Source of the DNA: Rubricoccus marinus
GTDB taxonomy: Bacteria; Bacteroidota; Rhodothermia; Rhodothermales; Rubricoccaceae
DNA: 64,000 nucleotides
Assembly (NCBI RefSeq): GCF_002257665.1
Contig: NZ_MQWB01000001.1
Coordinates: 3,359,119-3,423,118, forward strand
Reading direction: 5' to 3'
This document shows, piece by piece, positions 35,062 through 41,570 of the stretch (position 1 is the first letter of the stretch; each line of letters opens with the position of its first letter). The notes under the pieces are model-generated. The model did no database searches and was not told where the DNA came from. It saw only the letters and a program-made list of their open reading frames with translations. The translations under genes and the position numbers were made by a program.

Positions 35062-36276
35062 TTAGCCTGCACCCACTCGGTCAGGGTTCGGCGCTCCCAG
35101 GCGCAGGGCGAGGATCACCGCCGCCACCACCAGCGCCAGCGCGAGGCCGCTCCCCCACAGCGCCGCGTCGCCCAACTGCGCGAGGATGAGCCCGCCGAGC
35201 GCTGGGCCAAGCATTTTGGACAGCCCCCACCCCGACTGCTGCACGCCCTGGTACGTGCCCCGGAGCGCCTCTGGCGCCAGCCGAGCCACAATCGCGGGCA
35301 CGAGTGGGATAAACGCGATCTCCCCCAGCGACCAGACCGCGACCGCCGCCGCGTGGCCCCAGAACGAATCCGCGAGCGCGTGCATCCCCACGCCCACGCC
35401 GATGGTGGCTACGGCCGACGCCAGAAGCCCCGGGCCGAGCCGCGTCTCCGCCCACCGCGCAACGGGAAGGCTGAAGGCCACCACGACGAGGCCGTTCACC
35501 ATCACGGCGAACCCGTACAGCCTCTCGCTCAACCCGTCGGCCTCCATCGCCAGAGGCAGCGTTGCAAAGGCCTGCATAAACGCGATGCCGACGCCGAGCG
35601 TAGCGATGGCGAGGCCGAGAAGCGCCGGGTCCCGCAACGCGTCCGCCAGGCCTCTGGCGCGCGGCGCGGCTTCCAGCGTAGCCTCGTCCTCGGCGCCTCC
35701 CGCTTCCTCCGCCAGAGGCTTCGTCTCCGGCACGCCGAAAAAGATGGCGACGGCGTAGATCACCATCGAGGCCGCATCGACGGCGAACAGCGCCGTGTAG
35801 CCCACGCGCTCGGCCAGGACCCCGCCCAGCGCCGGGCCGAACGCCACCCCCAGGTTGATGGCCCAGTAGAGGAGCGAGAACGCCCGCGCGAACCGCTCCG
35901 GCGGCACCAGGTCCGAGACCGCCGCCGAGACCGCCGGGCGGTACATCTCGCCCACGAGCCCGAACGCGAGCACCAGCCCCGCCAGAGGCCAATAACCTTG
36001 CACCAGCGGCATCCCCGCCATCAGCGCCGCGCCGCCCACCAAGCTCCCGATCAACACCGCGCGTCGCCCAAACCGGTCCGAGAGCGCCCCGCCGATGGGT
36101 CCTGCCGCGAACGCTCCGGCGCCGTACAGGCTTACCACTAGCGTCGCCTGTTCAATGCTCGCGCCGCGCTCGCCCGTGAGGTACAGCGTCAGGAACGGCA
36201 GCACCACCAGCCCCAGCCGGTTGACGAACGTCCCGGCAAAGAGCACCCAGAAGGCACGAGGATACCCGCTCAGCAT
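35062..36276 (-). CDS. Major facilitator superfamily transporter
   Basis: Inner-membrane transporter of 404 residues with twelve predicted helices in two halves. The loop between helices 2 and 3 reads GPIGGALSDRFGRRAVLIGS, the MFS signature. The central cytosolic loop is acidic (EEAGGAEDEATLEAA), as is usual between the halves. The type suggests a drug or metabolite exporter; the substrate is not predictable. The frame is open up to 36345, but that extension would run through the terminator hairpin of the neighbouring gene, so the ATG at 36276 (MLSGYPRAFWVLFAGTF) is the start. Several loops contain octamer-encoded residues. Confidence 0.9.
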   Translation of the reverse strand: MLSGYPRAFWVLFAGTFVNRLGLVVLPFLTLYLTGERGASIEQATLVVSLYGAGAFAAGPIGGALSDRFGRRAVLIGSLVGGAALMAGMPLVQGYWPLAGLVLAFGLVGEMYRPAVSAAVSDLVPPERFARAFSLLYWAINLGVAFGPALGGVLAERVGYTALFAVDAASMVIYAVAIFFGVPETKPLAEEAGGAEDEATLEAAPRARGLADALRDPALLGLAIATLGVGIAFMQAFATLPLAMEADGLSERLYGFAVMVNGLVVVAFSLPVARWAETRLGPGLLASAVATIGVGVGMHALADSFWGHAAAVAVWSLGEIAFIPLVPAIVARLAPEALRGTYQGVQQSGWGLSKMLGPALGGLILAQLGDAALWGSGLALALVVAAVILALRLGAPNPDRVGAG

Positions 36277-36321
36277 GCCACGCACGACCCGTCGAGAAGC
36301 GAGGCGCCGCTGGCCTCTGGC

Positions 36322-36364
36322 GAGAAACAAGGCGCCCCGGCCCATGCGTGTGGACCGGGGCGCC
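36322..36364 (-). terminator. Terminator of the left LEA-like gene
   Basis: On the minus strand a 10-bp stem GGCGCCCCGG/CCGGGGCGCC (36331-36340 with 36355-36364) is followed by TTGTTT. It lies 22 bases after the stop at 36387 and just upstream of the MFS start, separating the two transcripts. Confidence 0.85.
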
Positions 36365-36386
36365 AGAGGCGGAGCCCTGCGCGGGC

Positions 36387-36620
36387 TCAGTCGAGCTTGT
36401 CCTTGACGCTGTCGAAGGCGCCCTTGGCGCTGTCCACGGCCTTGCCCGCGGCGTCTTTGACCTTGTCCTCGATATCGTCGGGGACGATGTCGGAAATCTT
36501 GTCGCCAGCGGCCTCGGCGAGGTCGCCCGCTTTGTCCGCGAGGTCGCCTGCGAGGTGGCCGGCTTTGTCGGCGAGATCCTTGGCGAAGTCGCCAGCCTGG
36601 TCTTTGAGCTTGTCGAACAT
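36387..36620 (-). CDS. LEA-like amphipathic helical protein, copy A
   Basis: A 77-residue protein made entirely of Lys/Asp/Ala-rich helical heptads (MFDKLKDQAGDFAKDLADKA, repeated LADKAG and KDAAGKAVDSAKGAFDSVKD). No cysteine, tryptophan or signal peptide. The composition resembles late-embryogenesis-abundant/YtxH-type desiccation and stress proteins, which stay disordered until dried or bound to membranes. It begins with the same nine residues (MFDKLKDQA) as the paralogue at 36742-36966, and each gene has its own terminator. No octamer occurs in the gene, although copies flank it. Confidence 0.7.
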   Translation of the reverse strand: MFDKLKDQAGDFAKDLADKAGHLAGDLADKAGDLAEAAGDKISDIVPDDIEDKVKDAAGKAVDSAKGAFDSVKDKLD

Positions 36621-36685
36621 AGAACGGAGGGGAGACGTGGGGCCGGAGGTTACGCCTCAGCCACGGTCCGGCGGCACCCCGGGAC

Positions 36686-36723
36686 GCAAAACGCCCCAGC
36701 CTGCGCAGAGCGGACCGGGGCGT
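36686..36723 (-). terminator. Terminator of the right LEA-like gene
   Basis: Minus-strand stem ACGCCCC/GGGGCGT (36691-36697 with 36717-36723) followed by TTTGCG, 18 bases after the stop at 36742. Its CGCCCCGGTCC side is shared with the terminator of copy A, as expected if gene plus terminator were duplicated together. Confidence 0.8.
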
Positions 36724-36741
36724 AGAGAGGGAGCGGGCGCT

Positions 36742-36966
36742 CTAGCTGCCCAGCTTGTCCTTCGCGCTGTCGAGGGCGCTCTTGGCCAGATCGGCCGCCT
36801 TGTCAGCGGCGCCAGAGGCGGCGTCTTTCAGCGCGTCTGGGGCGAGGTCAGCGGCCTTGTCGGCGGCGGCGTCGATCATCTCGCCGGCCTTATCGGTGAG
36901 GCCATCGGAGTTAGCGGCGAGGTTTTTGGCGAGGTCGCCGGCCTGGTCTTTGAGCTTGTCGAACAT
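36742..36966 (-). CDS. LEA-like amphipathic helical protein, copy B
   Basis: A 74-residue paralogue of the protein at 36387-36620: the same MFDKLKDQAGD start, followed by Ala/Lys/Asp heptads (ADKAADLAPDALKDAASGAA, ADLAKSALDSAKDKLGS). Probable stress-related disordered helix former, cytosolic. Unlike copy A it contains an octamer copy (the AASGAAD segment near 36810), so the insertion probably post-dates the duplication or was lost from copy A. It has its own terminator downstream. Separated from the BON-LysM gene by about 85 bases. Confidence 0.7.
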   Translation of the reverse strand: MFDKLKDQAGDLAKNLAANSDGLTDKAGEMIDAAADKAADLAPDALKDAASGAADKAADLAKSALDSAKDKLGS

Positions 36967-37051
36967 GGATGCGTGGGGGGTGAGAGCGAAGGATAACGTC
37001 TGCCAGGGCCGTTCTCTACGGGCCTCTGGCGCGTGGGTTCTCGCCAGCGGC

Positions 37052-37585
37052 TCAGCGCACGCGCACGCGCTGCCCGATGCGGATGTCGGTCGAGCGCAGG
37101 CCGTTGATCCGCACCAGTTCGTCCAGCGTCGTGTTGTACTCCCGCGCGATGCCGTAGAGCGTGTCGCCGCGGCGGACCGTGTGGGTACGCGGCTGCTCGG
37201 AGATCTGCACCGGCGCGGGAGCGGCCACGTCGCCAGCGGCCCCCTCGGCCGTCGCCCCCGCAGACCGGGCCTCTGGCGGGGCGGCGTTGAGGCCTGCGGC
37301 GCCGAGCCCCTGGAGGCCCCGAACGCGCGGGTTCGCCCGCGCGACCTGTGCCGCCACGGACTGGTACGCCTCGTCGTTGATGCCCGTGACGGTTACGACG
37401 CCATCGCGGGCGGCCACCTCCACGTCGAGCGTGCGCGTGCGGAGATCGGCCACGAGCGCGAGGCGGACGGCCGTCGCGAGGCGGAGATCGGCCATGCCGG
37501 CCTGCAGCGAACGCGCCGGCAGGCTCTGGGCAACGGCCGGAGCGCCAGAGGCGACGAGGAGCAGAAGCGTGAGGGTGCGGAGCAT
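37052..37585 (-). CDS. Exported BON-LysM domain protein
   Basis: A 177-residue protein with a signal peptide (MLRTLTLLLLVASGAPAVAQ). Residues ~30-95 form a BON-like domain (LRLATAVRLALVADLRT then GVVTVTGINDEAY), a Pro/Ala linker follows, and the last ~45 residues are a LysM domain (HTVRRGDTLYGIAREYNTTL then INGLRSTDIRIGQRVRV). LysM binds peptidoglycan and BON domains bind membranes or lipids, so it probably sits between the wall and outer membrane, like YgaU/LysM-BON proteins. The frame is open to 37660, but the signal peptide fixes the start at 37585. It is divergent from the arsenic cassette. Confidence 0.85.
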   Translation of the reverse strand: MLRTLTLLLLVASGAPAVAQSLPARSLQAGMADLRLATAVRLALVADLRTRTLDVEVAARDGVVTVTGINDEAYQSVAAQVARANPRVRGLQGLGAAGLNAAPPEARSAGATAEGAAGDVAAPAPVQISEQPRTHTVRRGDTLYGIAREYNTTLDELVRINGLRSTDIRIGQRVRVR

Positions 37586-37644
37586 GGGGCGGCAGGGGGG
37601 GCGCCTAAAAATACAGGCACGCCCGGAGCCTCTGGCGCGAGCAG

Positions 37645-37693
37645 TTGCAGGCCAGGACAAGATGTCTTATCGTTCATCGACGATGATCGATCA
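37645..37693 (+). promoter_or_regulatory. Promoter and ArsR-type operator of the arsenic cassette
   Basis: TTGCAG (37645-37650), 17 bases, then TATCGT (37668-37673) fit a sigma70-type promoter. Directly after the -10 lie two overlapping palindromes, TCATCGACGATGA (37674-37686) and TGATCGATCA (37684-37693). A repressor bound there would cover the transcription start. The product of arsR, two genes downstream, is the obvious candidate (inference). Confidence 0.6.
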
Positions 37694-37723
37694 CGTTCCT
37701 GTTTCACCAACACCCCCACTCCT

Positions 37724-37789
37724 ATGAAGACCTCCTGTTGCGGCTGCTGCGGCACCGATCTCTGCACGTGCGGAGGCGACTGCTGCTAA
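37724..37789 (+). CDS. Cysteine-rich metallothionein-like peptide (21 aa)
   Basis: A 21-codon frame from ATG 37724 to TAA 37789 with eight cysteines, at residues 5, 6, 8, 9, 14, 16, 20 and 21, arranged as CCxCC, CxC and a terminal CC. It is the first frame after the arsenic promoter/operator and lies 49 bases before arsR. A peptide with 38 % cysteine in an arsR-arsC transcript could chelate trivalent arsenic or another soft metal ion, like a miniature metallothionein. No known family is recognised, and translation is inferred only from composition and position. Confidence 0.6.
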   Translation: MKTSCCGCCGTDLCTCGGDCC

Positions 37790-37801
37790 CGCCCCGCCGG
37801 T

Positions 37802-37822
37802 GGGCCGGACCTGTTCCGGCCC
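37802..37822 (+). other. Intercistronic hairpin before arsR
   Basis: An 8-bp perfect stem GGGCCGGA/TCCGGCCC with a 5-base loop, between the cysteine-rich peptide and arsR. No T-tract follows, so it more likely stabilises or processes the mRNA than terminates it. Confidence 0.55.
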
Positions 37823-37838
37823 GCCGGCCCTGGTTTCC

Positions 37839-38141
37839 ATGACGACACCCCCCGAAACGCTCGCGCCTCTGGCGAAGGCCCTCGCCCATCCCGCCCGGCT
37901 CCGCGTGCTCGCGGCGCTCGGCGCCAGAGGCGAGTGCCTGTGCGGCGAGATCGTCGAGGTCGTCGGCCTCGCGCAATCCACGGTCTCGCAGCACCTGAAA
38001 GTGCTTCGCGAGGCCGGGCTCGTGACCGGGACCGTAGACGGCCCGCGCACCTGCTACTGCCTCTCCCCCGCCGGCATCGCGCACGCGAAAGACGCCTTCA
38101 CCTCCCTGTTCGACGACCTCCACGGCCATGCCTGCTGCTAA
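37839..38141 (+). CDS. arsR: ArsR-family metalloregulator
   Basis: A 100-residue winged-helix repressor. Helix-turn-helix residues VGLAQSTVSQHLKVLREAGL are preceded by GECLCGEIVE, where C33 and C35 correspond to the CxC of the classical ELCVCDL arsenite site, and the protein ends HACC, giving a second cysteine pair. In this family arsenite or antimonite binding releases DNA. The start at 37839 (MTTPPETLAPLAKALAHPAR) is preferred; the frame opens at 37800. It lies downstream of the operator at 37674-37693 and its end is close to arsC. Confidence 0.9.
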   Translation: MTTPPETLAPLAKALAHPARLRVLAALGARGECLCGEIVEVVGLAQSTVSQHLKVLREAGLVTGTVDGPRTCYCLSPAGIAHAKDAFTSLFDDLHGHACC

Positions 38142-38172
38142 CCCTGGCGCCTCGCCGGTCGCCTCTGGCGCG

Positions 38173-38622
38173 ATGTCCGCGCTAGAAGGCTCCGACCACC
38201 ACGACGTGTTTTCCGATGCGCGCCCGCTCGTCCTGTTCGTGTGCACGCACAACTCCGCGCGCTCCCAGCTCGCCGAGGGCCTCTTGCGCCAGAAGTACGG
38301 CGCCCGCTACCGCGCCGAGAGCGCCGGGACCGTCGCCAGAGGCGTCCACCCGCTCGCGGCCGAAGCGCTCCAGGCCGTCGGCATCGACGCGAGCGCGCAC
38401 ACGTCGAAAACGATTGAGAGTCTGGGAGACCTCACGCCCGACGTTGTCGTGACGGTTTGCGACAACGCGCGCGAGGCGTGCCCGTACATCCCGGCGGAGC
38501 GCAACCTCCACCACGCCTTCCGCGACCCCTCGGCGGTGGAGGGCACCGACGATGACCGGCGGCGCGCCTTTGCCGAGGTCCGCGAGGAGATCGCCGACTG
38601 GCTGGACGCCACCTTCGGATGA
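38173..38622 (+). CDS. arsC: Thioredoxin-coupled arsenate reductase
   Basis: Low-molecular-weight phosphatase-fold enzyme that reduces arsenate to arsenite in the cytosol. The P-loop CTHNSAR gives C24 and R30 (the CX5R motif), and C96 and C103, seven residues apart in VCDNAREACP, match the cysteine relay of the S. aureus pI258 type, which is recycled by thioredoxin. 149 residues from the ATG at 38173; an ATG at 38128 overlapping arsR would add 15 residues and would couple translation. The last four bases overlap arsN2 (ATGA). Confidence 0.92.
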   Translation: MSALEGSDHHDVFSDARPLVLFVCTHNSARSQLAEGLLRQKYGARYRAESAGTVARGVHPLAAEALQAVGIDASAHTSKTIESLGDLTPDVVVTVCDNAREACPYIPAERNLHHAFRDPSAVEGTDDDRRRAFAEVREEIADWLDATFG

Positions 38623-39074
38623 TCCGGCCCGCGGCCCCTGGCGAGTGGCCCGCCGTCCTCGCGCTCGTCGGCGCCAGCGGCCTGCCTACCGCAGATCTCA
38701 GGCCCGAGCACGTCGGCGCGTTCTGGGTCGCCAGAGGCGCCTCGGGCGAGGTCGCCGGGTGCGTGGCCATCGAGACGCATGGGGACCACGGCCTCTTGCG
38801 GTCGCTCGCTGTCTCGCCAGAGGCGCGCGGACAGGGGCTCGGTGGCGCGCTCGTGGACGCCGCGCTGGGGCGGGCGGCCGAGCGCGGCATCCGACGCCTG
38901 GTGCTTCTGACCACGACGGCCGAGGACTTTTTCCAGAGGAGAGGCTGGGCCCCGATCGCGCGAGAGGCGCTGCCTCTGGCGGTGCAACAGTCGAGCGAGT
39001 TCACCGGCGGGTGCTGCGCGAGCGCCGTGTGTCTGGGACGCGAGTTGCCCACGGCGAAGGGCGAACCGGAGTGA
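38619..39074 (+). CDS. arsN2: GNAT acetyltransferase, ArsN2 type
   Basis: A 151-residue N-acetyltransferase. The acetyl-CoA loop is SPEARGQGLGGALV, and the C-terminal segment LLTTTAEDFFQRRGW followed by SSEFTGGCCASAVCLGREL is the hallmark of ArsN2-type proteins found in arsenic operons. Some ArsN proteins acetylate organoarsenicals or analogues; the substrate of ArsN2 proteins is not firmly known to me. It starts inside the arsC stop codon, so the two are translationally coupled. No arsenite efflux gene (arsB or acr3) is in the cassette. Confidence 0.85.
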   Translation: MIRPAAPGEWPAVLALVGASGLPTADLRPEHVGAFWVARGASGEVAGCVAIETHGDHGLLRSLAVSPEARGQGLGGALVDAALGRAAERGIRRLVLLTTTAEDFFQRRGWAPIAREALPLAVQQSSEFTGGCCASAVCLGRELPTAKGEPE

Positions 39075-39144
39075 CCCGCGTGACGGGGCACGGGCACCCG
39101 GCGTCCTGACGTTCGTACGCCCTGACCTCTCTTCCCCCGCACGC

Positions 39145-39522
39145 ATGCGCCGCTTTCTCGCTCTTCCCCTCGTCGCCGTTGCCGCCCTCCTCGCCAGCGG
39201 CTGCTCCGGCACCATCGACAGCGCCTACGGCGTGCCAGACGCGACGCGGTGGACCTACTTCCAGGCCGACACCGAGGCCATCGCGAGCGCGATGGAGCGC
39301 GCGCTGAACCGCACCGGCTACCAGGTGGAGCGCGTCGGCCGCACAGATGCGGGCGAGGTGGCGCTCACGGTCTCCCTTGCCGGCGGCTCCGCGGACTTTA
39401 CCGAGGTGCTGATCCAGCCCTTCACGGACCCCGACGCCGTGTTCTCCTCGCGCGTGCAGACGCTCCCACGCCAGCGGCCGATTCCGGACGACCTCCGCGT
39501 GGCCGTCATGGCCGACCTGTAG
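39145..39522 (+). CDS. Hypothetical lipoprotein (125 aa)
   Basis: The leader MRRFLALPLVAVAALLASGC ends in a lipobox (LASGC), then comes an alpha/beta domain of about 100 residues: a helix (TEAIASAMERALNRTGYQVERV) and several strands (GEVALTVSLAGGSADFTEVLI). No family recognised. It lies 70 bases after arsN2 and 50 bases before the beta-lactamase gene on the same strand. Probably anchored in the outer or inner membrane facing the periplasm. Few octamer copies inside, but one follows the stop. Confidence 0.75.
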   Translation: MRRFLALPLVAVAALLASGCSGTIDSAYGVPDATRWTYFQADTEAIASAMERALNRTGYQVERVGRTDAGEVALTVSLAGGSADFTEVLIQPFTDPDAVFSSRVQTLPRQRPIPDDLRVAVMADL

Positions 39523-39572
39523 CCGCCGCGCGCCTCTGGCGAGACGCCGGAGGCGCGTCGTAGTCTCGGCGC

Positions 39573-40475
39573 ATGACCCGCGCCCTCCTCCTCTCCCTGG
39601 CGGTCCTGCCGCTAGCGCTCGCGGGCTGCCGCAGCACGATGCCCGCTACCGAGCCCGCCGAAACGGACGCGCTTCGCCAGAGGATCGAAGCCATCGCGGC
39701 GCGATATCCCGAGGCGACGGTTGCCGTGGCCGTGCGCGATGGAGAGACCCGGCTGGACATCGCCGCCGACCGGCCGTTCCATGCCGCGAGCACGATGAAG
39801 GTGCCGGTCATGATCGAGGCGTTTCGTCAGGTAGAAGCCGGGCGCCTCGCCTGGGACGATTCCATCGATGTCGTCAACCGCTTCACGTCCATCGTGGACG
39901 GCTCCCCGTTCTCCATCGGCGACGACTCCGACGACGGGCTCTACGAACGGCTGGGTACCCGGATGCCTCTGGCGGACCTCACGCGCCGGGCCATCACGAC
40001 CTCGTCCAACCTCGCGACGAACCTCATGATGGAGGTCCTGACGGCGGACTCCGTGCAAGCCACCACGCGCGCGCTCGGCGGCGAGGGCGTCCTCGTGCTC
40101 CGCGGCGTGGAGGATCTCAAAGCCTTCGACGCCGGGCTCAGCAACCTCGCCACCGCCAGAGGCCTGGCCGCGCTGATGCTCGCCATCCAAGACGGCCGCG
40201 CCGTCTCGCCCGAGGCCTCTGGCGACATGGTGGAGATCCTGCTGGCGCAGGAGTTCGGAGAGATGATCCCGGCAGGGTTGCCAGCCGGCGTCCGCGCCGC
40301 GCACAAAACCGGCTGGATCACGCACGTCCACCACGACGCCGCCATCGTCTACCCGCCAGAGGCCGCCCCGTACGTGCTCGTGATCCTGACCGAAGGCATC
40401 GACGATCACGGTCGCGCCGCCGCGCTCGGCGCCGAGATCGCGGCCGCGGTCCACGCCGCGTTGCGCGGCGCGTAG
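39573..40475 (+). CDS. Class A beta-lactamase-like serine hydrolase (lipoprotein)
   Basis: A 300-residue protein with a lipobox (LALAGC, C19). The class A motifs are in order: S73-T-M-K76, S144-S-N146 in the SDN position, E180 in a GVEDLKAFDAGLSN segment that resembles the omega-loop glutamate, and H-K245-T-G247. All key catalytic residues are present, so the protein could hydrolyse beta-lactams, though this subgroup also includes uncharacterised peptidase-like hydrolases. Lipid anchoring would keep it in the periplasm. Its stop codon overlaps the first base of an octamer palindrome. Confidence 0.87.
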   Translation: MTRALLLSLAVLPLALAGCRSTMPATEPAETDALRQRIEAIAARYPEATVAVAVRDGETRLDIAADRPFHAASTMKVPVMIEAFRQVEAGRLAWDDSIDVVNRFTSIVDGSPFSIGDDSDDGLYERLGTRMPLADLTRRAITTSSNLATNLMMEVLTADSVQATTRALGGEGVLVLRGVEDLKAFDAGLSNLATARGLAALMLAIQDGRAVSPEASGDMVEILLAQEFGEMIPAGLPAGVRAAHKTGWITHVHHDAAIVYPPEAAPYVLVILTEGIDDHGRAAALGAEIAAAVHAALRGA

Positions 40476-40492
40476 CCTCTGGCGCCAGAGGC
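40475..40492. repeat. Octamer palindrome at a convergent gene end
   Basis: Perfect GCCTCTGGCGCCAGAGGC beginning on the last base of the beta-lactamase stop, facing the proline dehydrogenase stop at 40533. Two further single octamer-like copies fill the 57-base gap. Confidence 0.9.
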
Positions 40493-40532
40493 GATTCGCG
40501 CCAGAAGCCGAGCGGCGGCGCCAGAGGCAGGG

Positions 40533-41405
40533 CTAGCCCTTGACGAGCGCCTTGAGCACGAAGAAGACGTTCTCCTTCCGCTCGCGCAAGCGGCGCGTGA
40601 AGTACGGGCCCCACTCCGTCCCGTAGGGGACGTAGGTGCGCATGTTGTAGCCCTGCCGCACGAGGTCGGTCTGCGTCTCCTCACGAAGGCCGTAGAGCAT
40701 CTGGAACTCGAAGCGGTCGGCGGTGATGCCTTCCTGCGTCGTGTACGCCTTGACGGCCTCGATGAGCTGGTCGTCATGCGTGGCGATGCCGGGGTAGCGG
40801 GCCGAGGTGAGCAGCGTGCGCGCGTGGTCCATGTAGGCCTCGCGGATGGCGGGCATGCCGGGGTACGCCAGCGTGGCCGGCTCCGCGTAGGCGCCCTTGC
40901 AGATCCGCACGCGAGCGTTGAGTTCGGCCATGCGGGCCACGTCGCCGTAGGTCCGCTTGAGGTACGCCTGCAGGACGGTCCCCACGTGGTCCGGGTACTC
41001 CGGGTACACGCGCTCAAAGATGTCGAGCGTGGACTGCGTGATGTCCGAGCCCTCCATGTCCAGCCGCACGAACAGGTCCGTCGCCTTGGCGCGGTCCAGG
41101 AGGTCGCGGAGGTTGGCCTCGCAGAACTCGGTGTCGATCACCTGCCCGATCATGGACAGCTTGATCGAGATGCCGACGGCCTCTGGCGGCGCGCCCCGCC
41201 GGTCGCGGTAGTCCGCGAGGGTTTCCACGAGGTCCCCGTACTCGGTCGCGAAGCCCTCGGCGCGCGAGCGCTCCGGGACGTGCTCTCCGAGGAGGTCCAG
41301 CGTGATAAACCGGCCGGAGCCCAGGATGGGGTCGAGCGCGGGGAGCGCGGCGTCAAGGGACTCGCCCGCGACGAAGCGTCGGGCCAGCGCGAAAGGGAGC
41401 TTCAT
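40533..41405 (-). CDS. Proline dehydrogenase (monofunctional)
   Basis: FAD enzyme that oxidises L-proline to pyrroline-5-carboxylate, first step of proline breakdown. The 290-residue length fits the stand-alone PRODH barrel rather than a PutA fusion. Conserved segments are FVRLDMEGSDITQSTLDIFE, RVRICKGAYAEP (substrate and FAD site), GIATHDDQLI and FEFQMLYGLREETQ, with the C-terminal RRLRERKENVFFV arginines that bind the proline carboxylate. No pyrroline-5-carboxylate dehydrogenase gene is adjacent. The ATG at 41405 starts at MKLPFALARRF, the usual N-terminus. Confidence 0.92.
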   Translation of the reverse strand: MKLPFALARRFVAGESLDAALPALDPILGSGRFITLDLLGEHVPERSRAEGFATEYGDLVETLADYRDRRGAPPEAVGISIKLSMIGQVIDTEFCEANLRDLLDRAKATDLFVRLDMEGSDITQSTLDIFERVYPEYPDHVGTVLQAYLKRTYGDVARMAELNARVRICKGAYAEPATLAYPGMPAIREAYMDHARTLLTSARYPGIATHDDQLIEAVKAYTTQEGITADRFEFQMLYGLREETQTDLVRQGYNMRTYVPYGTEWGPYFTRRLRERKENVFFVLKALVKG

Positions 41406-41570
41406 GGGTGCGGATCCGGGGCGCCAGAGGCGGCGCGCGGAAAGCTACGCGAGCGACGAGAGAAGAGGTCCGCGCCCGATGGAACGATATGTGCGCTTCC
41501 TTTTGAAAATGGCTCTACGGGGATTTACACCACCATCCCAGGACGATTTCTGCCGCTACCGCTACAATTC

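Noticed and set aside
36277-36345. 23-residue N-terminal extension of the MFS protein
   Set aside because: It would be encoded by the terminator hairpin of the neighbouring LEA-like gene and is Arg-rich rather than membrane-like.
40776-41570. N-terminal extension of the histidine kinase frame across the proline dehydrogenase gene
   Set aside because: It runs antisense to a well-conserved gene; the kinase proper begins after 41570.
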